Assembly: GCA_902796045.1 (NCBI GenBank)
Contig: CADBNQ010000192.1
Location: 1 to 14,140, forward strand
DNA from: an uncultured Lachnospiraceae bacterium
GTDB lineage: Bacteria > Bacillota > Clostridia > Lachnospirales > Lachnospiraceae
Direction: 5' to 3'
Length of the DNA stretch: 14,140 bases
Shown here: piece after piece, positions 8,078 through 14,140 of the stretch
Numbering within the stretch: position 1 is the first letter of the stretch
Layout: every line of letters starts with the position of its first letter
Made by a program: the position numbers and the translations under genes
The notes under the pieces: model-generated
Told to the model about the DNA's origin: nothing
Databases searched by the model: none
What the model saw: the letters and a program-made list of their open reading frames with translations, nothing else

Positions 8078-8093
8078 CCACCCATCTGAAAAA

Positions 8094-8882
8094 TTACCAC
8101 AGGGGCAGGTATGTCCAGATGCCTGCCGGAAATCCGGCATATCTGGTGATGATCAGAAGAAGAAGCAGAAGCTCCACTTCGGCGAGCTCGCTTCCTGCCC
8201 CCATCACGTCTCCGGTGATCCCGCCGATCTTTCCGCTGATATAGAGGCGAAAGAGCCAGGCAAGGCCGAAGAGGACCGCAAACATCAGGATCCCCCAGTA
8301 AGAGAAGGCTGTCCCCATAAAGACCAGGCCAAAAAGGATGGTCCCGATGAGGGTGCCGCGGTCAATGGTCCCCACGTAAATCCCGATCCCCTTCTTCCTG
8401 GGGTAGATCGCCTTGTAGACGATGGCCCCCTGGACCATCTTCCCGGCGATCGGCATCATGAGGATGACCAGCCATTTCATATCAACATAAGCAAGACCTG
8501 CCAGCTTCAGGATGATATCAAAGCACATGGCGATGGCCCCGTTGGTCCCGATCCGGCTGTCTTTCATGATCTCCAGCATCCGCTCACGGGTCCTGGCAGA
8601 ATAGATGCCGTCAGCCGTATCGGACAGGCCGTCCAGGGCAAAGGCCCCTGTGACACAGAAGTTGGCCAGCAGGGCAAAGATGATCCCGAAGATCTCCGGC
8701 AGGACCAGGGTGACCAGCAGATATACTGCCATATCTACCAGGCCGATGACCAGCCCTGTCAGGGGATAGTAGAGGAATCCCTTGTGCATATCCTCATCCT
8801 TCACTTCGCCGAGGTCCACATTGACAGGGATCCTTGTCATAAATCCGATAGTCAGGAGGAAACGTTTCAGCTGTGTCTTCAT
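8094..8882 (-). CDS. cobS: Adenosylcobinamide-GDP ribazoletransferase (cobalamin synthase)
   Basis: The 262-residue protein is rich in hydrophobic segments (for example about 41-75, 140-155, 175-210 and 235-250), fitting the polytopic membrane enzyme CobS. The family signature DGLSDTADGI at 84-93 holds the acidic residues thought to bind the metal and GDP-activated substrate, and it is followed by a conserved KDSRIGTNG stretch at 107-115. CobS joins adenosylcobinamide-GDP to alpha-ribazole (phosphate) at the cell membrane, the last assembly step. Its ATG overlaps the hemD stop as ATGA, with GGAGGAG ten bases upstream inside the preceding gene, implying coupled translation. The next gene is cobT, which makes its partner substrate. 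cobU, which supplies the other substrate, is not in the window. Length is typical. Confidence 0.95.
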   Translation of the reverse strand: MKTQLKRFLLTIGFMTRIPVNVDLGEVKDEDMHKGFLYYPLTGLVIGLVDMAVYLLVTLVLPEIFGIIFALLANFCVTGAFALDGLSDTADGIYSARTRERMLEIMKDSRIGTNGAIAMCFDIILKLAGLAYVDMKWLVILMMPIAGKMVQGAIVYKAIYPRKKGIGIYVGTIDRGTLIGTILFGLVFMGTAFSYWGILMFAVLFGLAWLFRLYISGKIGGITGDVMGAGSELAEVELLLLLLIITRYAGFPAGIWTYLPLW

Positions 8883-11329
8883 GACAGCACATCTCCTCCC
8901 TCTGTCCTGGCGTCTCCTTCCCGGCCGTCTCCGGCCAGGTCGCTTAAAATCGTCTCGACAATGCCCCGGGCCGTGTAGGATACTGCGGTCCTTGCCACAG
9001 GCAGTCCCAGCTTCCCGGCGGTCTTTGTGGTCACCGGACCGATACTGATATAGCGGCCCTTCACCTCGGAAAGGTCATCGACCATCTCCACAAAGGCCTT
9101 CACGGCACTGGAGCTGGCAAAGGTAATATAGTCCACCATCCTGACAAGCCGGTTCAGCTCGTCAGCCTTACGGAAGTCCTTCACTGTATGATACAGGGAA
9201 ACATTGGTATAGTCAACACCCGCCTGATCAAATGCCCGGGGGAGGACTTCATTGGCCTCCTCAGCCCGCAGCATCAGGACCCTGTCACCTTCTTTCAGGT
9301 GGGGAAGGATGGCCCTGGCCATGTCCTCGGAGGAGTAGGCCGTGGGTATAAAATCACTGTAGATATGGCGGTCTTCCAGTGCCTTCCTGGTTCCCTCGCC
9401 GATCACCGCAAAATGGATGTGGGCAAAGTCTCTGACATCTTTCTTCCGGTCAGCCAGCTCATCGAAAAAGCAGGCCACACCGTTGGCGCTGGTAAAAATG
9501 ATCCAGCTGTAGCTTTTTATCTCCTCAAGGGCTGCCCCAAGGGCAGGATTGTGCATGTTTTCTGTGCGGATCAGGCTGAAGGAGATGGCCTCGGCCCCTT
9601 CCTCCTTCAGGATGGGGGACAGGCGGTCCACCATGGACCTGGTCCCTGTCACCAGAACGCTCTTTCCGGACAGTGGTTTATGGCCGTACCAGTCAAGTAC
9701 CTCAGACAGGCCTACCACATCGCCGACGACCGTGATGGCCGGGGTCCTGATCCCTTCTCTCTTCACGACCTCCACGATATCGCAGAGCCGTCCTCTGGCC
9801 ACTCTCTGTCTGGCCGTAGTCCCCTCCTGGAGAACACCCACAGGGGTCTCCGGATCCTTGCCGTTGGCCATTAGGGCTTCTACGATATTGGGCAGGTTCT
9901 TCAGTCCCATCAGGAAGATCAGGGTCCCCTCTTCTCTGGCGAGGGTGCCGTAATCCAGGACCGTCGCCCCGTTCTTGTGATTGCCTTCATGGCCGGTGAT
10001 CACATGGAAGGAGGAGGCAAAATCCCGGTGGGTCACCGGTATGCCGCAGTAGGCCGGCACCGAGTAGGAAGACGAGATCCCGGGAACCACTTCAAAGTCT
10101 ACCCCGGCTTCTCTGAGCTCCTGTCCTTCTTCACCGCCCCGCCCGAAAATGTAAGGATCTCCGCCCTTTAAGCGGACAACATTCTTGCCGGCCAGGGCCA
10201 GATCGATCAGGAGCTGGTTGGTCTCGTACTGTTTCAGATGATGATGGGAAGACCTCTTTCCCGCATAGATCAGCTCGGCATCATCCCGGACTTCATTTAA
10301 GAGGGAGCTGGATGCCAGGTTGTCATAAACCACCACATCCGCCTCCCGGATCAGGCGCAGTCCCTTCCTGGTCAGAAGGTCCTCATCTCCGGGACCTGCC
10401 CCCACCAGGTAGACCATGCCTTTGTTGACTTCCCTGGCCACGGTCTCTCCCAGGCTGCAGGCTGATTCCAGAGGATTGTCGGGATCGATCTCTATGGTCC
10501 CGAGAGCCTTCCTGCCGTGCACGCCATCCTTTACATACATGGCCTTCATGGTCAAAACCCCGTCCGAAGCCCTGCAGTAGGCCGCTGCCGGGGCATTGCA
10601 GCTGCCGCCGATGGTGATCAGGTAGGACCTCTCTGCCATCAGGAGCAGTTCTGCCTGGCTGCTGTGGATCGCTGCCAGCACCTCTTTGATCTCTTCGTCT
10701 TTCGTCCGGCTCTCCACCGCCAGGATCCCCTGGCCGGCAGCCGGAAGGAAGGTCTCCGGATCCAGATATTCATAATGGATCCCTTCCTCCTGATGGAGGT
10801 CCAGCCGCTCAATGCCCGCAGCCGCAAGGATGATGCCGTCATACTGGCCTTCCCTGAGCTTACGCAGCCGGGTCTGGACATTTCCCCGCAGCAGTCTGAT
10901 CTGCACATAAGGGTTGATCTCTTTGATGAGGATCTCCCGGCGCAGGGAACTGGTGCCCACGATGCTGCCCGGCTCAAGGTCTGACAGCTTCCTTCCATCG
11001 GTGGTCACAAAGGTGTCCCGCACATCCGCCCGGTCCAGGACTGCCCCGATGGCAAGTCCTTCCGGGAACTCCATCGGCATATCCTTGGCACTGTGGACCG
11101 CGATATCGATCGCGCCGGAAAGGAGCTCTGCCTCCAGCTCGGCGGTAAAGACGCCCTTGCCCCCGAAGGAGGTCAGAGAACGGTCAAGGATCTGGTCTCC
11201 TTTGGTGTCAATCTTGACGATCTCCACTTTGATGTCCGGAAATGCCTCTTCTATCTTCTGTTTTACAATGTCGGTCTGAGCCAGAGCCAGCAGGCTCTTT
11301 CTCGTACCGACCCGAATGACTTTCTTCAT
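8879..11329 (-). CDS. hemC-cobA-hemD: Three-domain fusion: hydroxymethylbilane synthase, uroporphyrinogen-III C-methyltransferase, uroporphyrinogen-III synthase
   Basis: One 816-residue chain carries three enzymes. Residues 1 to about 300 are HemC (VGTRKSLLALAQT at 7-19, HSAKDMP with Asp83, and the dipyrromethane cofactor cysteine Cys244 in GGSCNAPAAAYC). Residues 304 to about 548 are an SUMT/CobA module (VYLVGAGPGDEDLLT, AGKRSSHHH, VVRLKGGDPYIFGRGGEE). From about 555 to the end is HemD (VLVTGTRS, IIFTSANGV, ITFASSSAVKAF). Together they convert porphobilinogen to uroporphyrinogen III and then precorrin-2, the branch-point precursor of siroheme and B12. The reading frame is open throughout with no stop or shift at the joins. 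I chose the start at 11329: it has GGAGAAG seven bases upstream and begins MKKVIRVGTR as HemC should. An in-frame ATG at 11368 lies inside cbiH and has a poor site. The SUMT part lacks the dehydrogenase/chelatase domain of CysG. Confidence 0.94.
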   Translation of the reverse strand: MKKVIRVGTRKSLLALAQTDIVKQKIEEAFPDIKVEIVKIDTKGDQILDRSLTSFGGKGVFTAELEAELLSGAIDIAVHSAKDMPMEFPEGLAIGAVLDRADVRDTFVTTDGRKLSDLEPGSIVGTSSLRREILIKEINPYVQIRLLRGNVQTRLRKLREGQYDGIILAAAGIERLDLHQEEGIHYEYLDPETFLPAAGQGILAVESRTKDEEIKEVLAAIHSSQAELLLMAERSYLITIGGSCNAPAAAYCRASDGVLTMKAMYVKDGVHGRKALGTIEIDPDNPLESACSLGETVAREVNKGMVYLVGAGPGDEDLLTRKGLRLIREADVVVYDNLASSSLLNEVRDDAELIYAGKRSSHHHLKQYETNQLLIDLALAGKNVVRLKGGDPYIFGRGGEEGQELREAGVDFEVVPGISSSYSVPAYCGIPVTHRDFASSFHVITGHEGNHKNGATVLDYGTLAREEGTLIFLMGLKNLPNIVEALMANGKDPETPVGVLQEGTTARQRVARGRLCDIVEVVKREGIRTPAITVVGDVVGLSEVLDWYGHKPLSGKSVLVTGTRSMVDRLSPILKEEGAEAISFSLIRTENMHNPALGAALEEIKSYSWIIFTSANGVACFFDELADRKKDVRDFAHIHFAVIGEGTRKALEDRHIYSDFIPTAYSSEDMARAILPHLKEGDRVLMLRAEEANEVLPRAFDQAGVDYTNVSLYHTVKDFRKADELNRLVRMVDYITFASSSAVKAFVEMVDDLSEVKGRYISIGPVTTKTAGKLGLPVARTAVSYTARGIVETILSDLAGDGREGDARTEGGDVLS

Positions 11330-11336
11330 AGTTATA

Positions 11337-11343
11337 CTTCTCC
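11337..11343 (-). promoter_or_regulatory. Ribosome binding site that decides the hemC-cobA-hemD start
   Basis: GGAGAAG sits seven bases before the ATG at 11329, in the short gap after the cbiH stop. The farther in-frame ATG at 11368 would add 13 basic residues (MRRSTDYSRRSIT) ahead of the normal HemC start and has only AGAGG two bases upstream, so the nearer start is preferred. Confidence 0.7.
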
Positions 11344-11345
11344 GA

Positions 11346-12089
11346 CTATAATCCGTACTTCTCCTCATAGCCTCTTGGCGTGATCATCTTTCCGTTCTTT
11401 ACGTAGGTGTTGGAATTACCGATCAGAACAATGCTGAACATATCGATCGGGGCATCCTTGACCTCGCCCAGGGTAGTGATCAGAGATGACTGATCGCTGC
11501 GTCCGGCGTTGCGCACAATGCCCACAGGCGTATCAGGCTTGCGGTATTTCATCAGGATCTCAGCTGCTTTTTCCACATAATCCACTCTCTTTTTACTCTT
11601 GGGATTATAGAGGCAGACGATCATATCTCCCTGGCCGGCACAGTCCACCCGCTTCATGATCAGGTCAAATGGTGTCATCAGGTCACTTAAGCTGATGACT
11701 GCAAAATCGTGCATCAGAGGGGCCCCAAGCACGGAGGCAGCCGCGCTGGCTGCTGTGATGCCAGGCACAGTCTCGATCTCCACATCCGATCCCCTGTCAT
11801 TGGCAATCTCCAGCATGATCCCCGCCATGCCGTAGATCCCGCTGTCGCCTGAACTGACCATGGCGACGGTCTTTCCCTCCTCAGCCAGGTCAAGAGCCAG
11901 CTTGCAGCGGTCGATCTCCTTGGTCATCGGCGTGGCCAGATATTCCTTGTCCGGAAAAAACTCCTTCAGCATCTCAATATAGGTCGTATAGCCGGTGATG
12001 ATGTCAACACTGTTGATCACCTCAATGGCCTTCTGTGTCATATGTTCATATCCGCCGGGGCCAAAACCCACAGCATATAATTTACCCAT
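11346..12089 (-). CDS. cbiH: Cobalt-precorrin-3 C17-methyltransferase (ring-contracting)
   Basis: The 247-residue protein is a tetrapyrrole methylase of the CbiH/CobJ subgroup. Motifs are VGFGPGGYEHMT (7-18), SSGDSGIYGMAG (79-90), VPGITAASAAAS (108-119), ISLSDLMTP (132-140) and LYNPKSKKR (160-168), the last two being characteristic of C17-methyltransferases. It methylates C17 and promotes contraction of the macrocycle, leaving a delta-lactone that CbiG normally opens. AAAGGAG lies six bases before the ATG, and the gap from the hemA stop is only 15 bases. It is a plain single-domain form with no C-terminal iron-sulfur extension and no fused CbiG. The protein is cytoplasmic and of normal length. 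Confidence 0.95.
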   Translation of the reverse strand: MGKLYAVGFGPGGYEHMTQKAIEVINSVDIITGYTTYIEMLKEFFPDKEYLATPMTKEIDRCKLALDLAEEGKTVAMVSSGDSGIYGMAGIMLEIANDRGSDVEIETVPGITAASAAASVLGAPLMHDFAVISLSDLMTPFDLIMKRVDCAGQGDMIVCLYNPKSKKRVDYVEKAAEILMKYRKPDTPVGIVRNAGRSDQSSLITTLGEVKDAPIDMFSIVLIGNSNTYVKNGKMITPRGYEEKYGL

Positions 12090-12104
12090 CTTTTTCTCCT
12101 TTAA

Positions 12105-13289
12105 CTACCTGTCTTCCAGACACCGGAAAAAGACCTCGAGGTCTTCCGGCATGTTGTTATCCCTCACCCAGAAAAAGAACTGATTGAGGGCATAGTCTAC
12201 ACCCTTGTGCTCCACCATCTTCTTAAAGCAGGCTTTTTCCTTCTTGATCACAGGCAGGGAATCCTGAAAGATCATCCACCTCTTGAACTGTAGTTCAAAC
12301 TCCTCGAGCATGCCTGCGGCCGCCTCGGCTTCCTCCTGCTTCTTTCGGTTATTCTCCTCCGCGATCCTGGTAAAATCATCAATATTGTAATAGCTGATAT
12401 CGCCGAGGGAAGTGATCTTTTTCTCGATGTCCATGGGAACGGCAAGGTCCACAAAGACCCGGGGCTTATCGGTTTTGATACTGTTCTTCACTTTATTGTA
12501 GGTCAGCACATAATGAGGACTCGAGGTGGAGGAGATGATCACATCCATCTCGTCGATATAATCATACCGGTCCTCATATTCGATGACGGTAAAGTTCTTC
12601 TCGCCATGCTTTAAGGTGATGACCTTGTTGCCGCGGGTGGTCACATAGATCTCGGGACCCTTTACCCGGACAAGGTTCATCAGGACGATACCGCCGATCT
12701 TGCCGGTGGCGCCGATCACCATCACTTTCTTCCCCTTCAGGGTCCCCAGGGCATCCTCCGCTGCCTTGATGGCCAGGGTTGCCGTGGACACAGATGTCTT
12801 GGACAGGTCCGTTGAGGTCTTGACCTTCTTGGCTCCGGTCACGGCATCTCTGAAGAAAGTATTCAGATAGACGCCGGTGGTCCCGGCTGAGATGGCAAGG
12901 GTGTGGGCGGACTTCACCTGGCCCAGGATCTGGTCCTCACCCACCACCATGGAATCCAGCCCGGCCGCCACCCGGAAAAGGTGGCTGATGGCCCTGTCAC
13001 CATGGAAGAAAAGCACATAATCGCTGATATCCTCCTCATCCTGGGCATCCGCCATCTCCAGAAGCTCCTTCTCCATGAGATGGAAAGCCTCCCTGCGGTT
13101 GGCGGGGTCTGCTGAGTAGGCATAGAGCTCCGTCCGGTTGCAGGTAGAAAGGATCAGGCTCTCATCCACCTCCGGATACTCTGTCAGCCTCTTCATGAGG
13201 GCAAGCTGCTGCTCTGTTGTGAAAGCGAACTTCTCACGGATGTGCAGAGGGGCTACCCTGTGGCTGATACTGATTATCTGAATAGACAT
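12105..13289 (-). CDS. hemA: Glutamyl-tRNA reductase
   Basis: The 394-residue protein is a C5-pathway HemA. The catalytic cysteine is Cys50 in LSTCNRTELYAY (48-59), and the family block HLFRVAAGLDSMVVGEDQILGQVK begins at His103. A Rossmann NADPH site, VIGATGKIGG, spans 191-200; relatives usually read GAGxMG there. It reduces glutamate on glutamyl-tRNA to glutamate-1-semialdehyde, the first committed tetrapyrrole step. The C-terminal dimerisation part is short: after the W-x5-PVI stretch (about 338-348) the usual conserved LR-AE-IR helix is hard to recognise, and the tail from about 350 is divergent. The start has GAGGA about ten bases upstream, 32 bases after the cbiF stop. Its place between cbiF and cbiH suggests dedication to corrin supply. 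The partners hemL and hemB are not in view. Confidence 0.94.
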   Translation of the reverse strand: MSIQIISISHRVAPLHIREKFAFTTEQQLALMKRLTEYPEVDESLILSTCNRTELYAYSADPANRREAFHLMEKELLEMADAQDEEDISDYVLFFHGDRAISHLFRVAAGLDSMVVGEDQILGQVKSAHTLAISAGTTGVYLNTFFRDAVTGAKKVKTSTDLSKTSVSTATLAIKAAEDALGTLKGKKVMVIGATGKIGGIVLMNLVRVKGPEIYVTTRGNKVITLKHGEKNFTVIEYEDRYDYIDEMDVIISSTSSPHYVLTYNKVKNSIKTDKPRVFVDLAVPMDIEKKITSLGDISYYNIDDFTRIAEENNRKKQEEAEAAAGMLEEFELQFKRWMIFQDSLPVIKKEKACFKKMVEHKGVDYALNQFFFWVRDNNMPEDLEVFFRCLEDR

Positions 13290-13321
13290 AGTCTTATATC
13301 CTCATCTTTATTCTTTCGTCC

Positions 13322-14074
13322 TTATTCTTTGGCAGTCCTGAACTCGTGTGTAAATGTCTTGTCATAGAGTTTGGACAGCTCGTACTCATCTCCAAGGAAG
13401 TCTCCCACAACGGTCAGGGCTGTCTTGGTGATGCCTGCCTCCCTCACCTTCTCGGCGATATTGGTCAGGTTGCCGATGACGATCTTCTGGTCTTCCCAGG
13501 AGGCCTTGTAGACAACAGCCACCGGTGTATCCGGCCGGTACTCCTTCATAAGGGTCTCGGAAAGCTCCTCGATCATGCCCACACTCAGGAAAATGATCAT
13601 GGTGGAGTTGTGCTTTGCAAGATCGGCTAGCTTCTCCTTTGGCGGCATGGGGGTCCTGCCCTCCATGCGGGTAAGGATCACGGTCTGAGAGACGCCCGGA
13701 AGGGTATACTCCTTCTGCAGGGCGGCCGCCGTTGCCAGGAAGGAGCTGACACCCGGGATCACTTCATGGGCGATCCCCAGCCGGTCCAGTTCATCCATCT
13801 GCTCCCTGTGGGCACCAAAGATTGCCGGGTCTCCAGTGTGGACCCTGGCCACGTCGAGGCCCTTCGCATCGGCCTCCTTCATCACATCGATAACCTCCTC
13901 CAGGGTCATGGTGGCACTGTTGTAGATCGCAGCCCCCTCCTTGGCCCCTGCCAGGACTTTCTTGTTGACCAGGGAACCGGCATAGATGATCACATCCGCC
14001 TGGTCAATCAGCTTCTTTCCCTTGATCGTCAGCAGTTCCGGATCTCCGGGACCCGCTCCGATAAAATGTACCAT
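13322..14074 (-). CDS. cbiF: Cobalt-precorrin-4 C11-methyltransferase
   Basis: The 250-residue protein is a tetrapyrrole methylase of the CbiF/CobM subgroup, shown by MVHFIGAGPGDPELLT at the start, YAGSLVN at 31-37, VHTGDPAIFGAHREQMD at 78-94 and LTRMEGRTPMP at 134-144. It methylates C11 of the ring-contracted intermediate using SAM, in the cytoplasm. The ATG has AGGAAGGAG just upstream. The reading frame stays open for a further 22 codons to the window edge, but the family start, the length and the ribosome binding site all favour the ATG at 14074. It is the first complete gene seen in the transcription direction; whether it is the first of the operon cannot be told, because only 66 bases precede it. 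hemA, not cbiG, follows after 32 bases. Confidence 0.95.
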   Translation of the reverse strand: MVHFIGAGPGDPELLTIKGKKLIDQADVIIYAGSLVNKKVLAGAKEGAAIYNSATMTLEEVIDVMKEADAKGLDVARVHTGDPAIFGAHREQMDELDRLGIAHEVIPGVSSFLATAAALQKEYTLPGVSQTVILTRMEGRTPMPPKEKLADLAKHNSTMIIFLSVGMIEELSETLMKEYRPDTPVAVVYKASWEDQKIVIGNLTNIAEKVREAGITKTALTVVGDFLGDEYELSKLYDKTFTHEFRTAKE

Positions 14075-14088
14075 AGTATCTCCTTCCT

Positions 14089-14105
14089 GAGCAGCCTGAC
14101 TGCTC
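14089..14105 (-). other. Stem-loop just upstream of the cbiF ribosome binding site
   Basis: Six-base arms, GAGCAG and CTGCTC, enclose a five-base loop, and the downstream arm nearly touches the AGGAAGGAG before cbiF. It could affect access to that site or be part of a larger leader or intercistronic structure cut by the window edge. No T-run follows. The 66-base leader segment as a whole shows no B12-box-like sequence and no recognisable gene. Confidence 0.33.
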
Positions 14106-14140
14106 CAATCAATTATATTCTTATGATTCCGGTACCTGGA

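Noticed and set aside
7947..8978. Long plus-strand open frame opposite cobT and cobS
   Set aside because: It is antisense to two recognised genes, crosses their boundary, is full of His/Pro/Asp/Gly and matches no family I know. It is a by-product of codon bias. The same holds for the plus-strand frame at 4292-5239.
11330..11368. Longer start for the HemC fusion at an ATG inside cbiH
   Set aside because: It would add 13 basic residues ahead of a normal HemC N-terminus and has a poorly spaced ribosome binding site, whereas the ATG at 11329 has GGAGAAG seven bases away.
14075..14140. Possible cobalamin riboswitch upstream of cbiF
   Set aside because: Only 66 bases are available and I see no B12-box-like sequence on the minus strand. 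A riboswitch, if any, is outside the window.

Overview
The window is one uninterrupted stretch of an anaerobic (early cobalt insertion) cobalamin biosynthesis operon. All fourteen genes lie on the minus strand, so transcription runs from the right end to the left end. In transcription order they are cbiF, hemA, cbiH, a hemC-cobA-hemD fusion, cobS, cobT, cbiC, cbiD, a cbiE-cbiT fusion, cbiK, cbiL, cbiJ, cbiA and the 5' part of cbiB, which runs off the left edge. No gap exceeds about 66 bases. Two junctions are ATGA overlaps (cbiJ/cbiA and hemD/cobS) and a third overlaps by 8 bases (cbiD/cbiET). I see no rRNA, tRNA, mobile element, CRISPR array, convincing intrinsic terminator or B12 riboswitch inside the window. 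The operon's promoter and any riboswitch would lie beyond the right edge.

The organism is probably an anaerobic member of the Clostridia, plausibly Lachnospiraceae-like. The reasons are the oxygen-independent enzyme set (CbiK, CbiD, CbiH, CbiJ), strong AGGAGG-type ribosome binding sites, C5-pathway heme genes placed inside the B12 operon, and a fairly GC-rich composition judged by eye. This placement is inference from style and not a match to a named genome.

The genes form a logical pathway. HemA makes glutamate semialdehyde from glutamyl-tRNA. The HemC, HemD and CobA domains of one polypeptide take porphobilinogen to uroporphyrinogen III and then to precorrin-2. CbiK inserts cobalt into the derived sirohydrochlorin. 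CbiL, CbiH, CbiF, CbiD, CbiJ, CbiET and CbiC methylate, contract and rearrange the ring to cobyrinate. CbiA amidates side chains a and c, and CbiB attaches the aminopropanol arm. CobT makes alpha-ribazole phosphate and CobS joins the two halves at the membrane.

Steps not seen here are hemL, hemB, a precorrin-2 dehydrogenase, cbiG, an adenosyltransferase, cbiP, cobU, cobD and cobalt uptake. cbiG is the most noticeable absence, because hemA sits between cbiF and cbiH where cbiG is often found. The most unusual protein is the three-domain HemC-CobA-HemD fusion. I found no evidence of an undescribed system; the remaining items of interest are three small intergenic stem-loops and a divergent HemA C-terminus.
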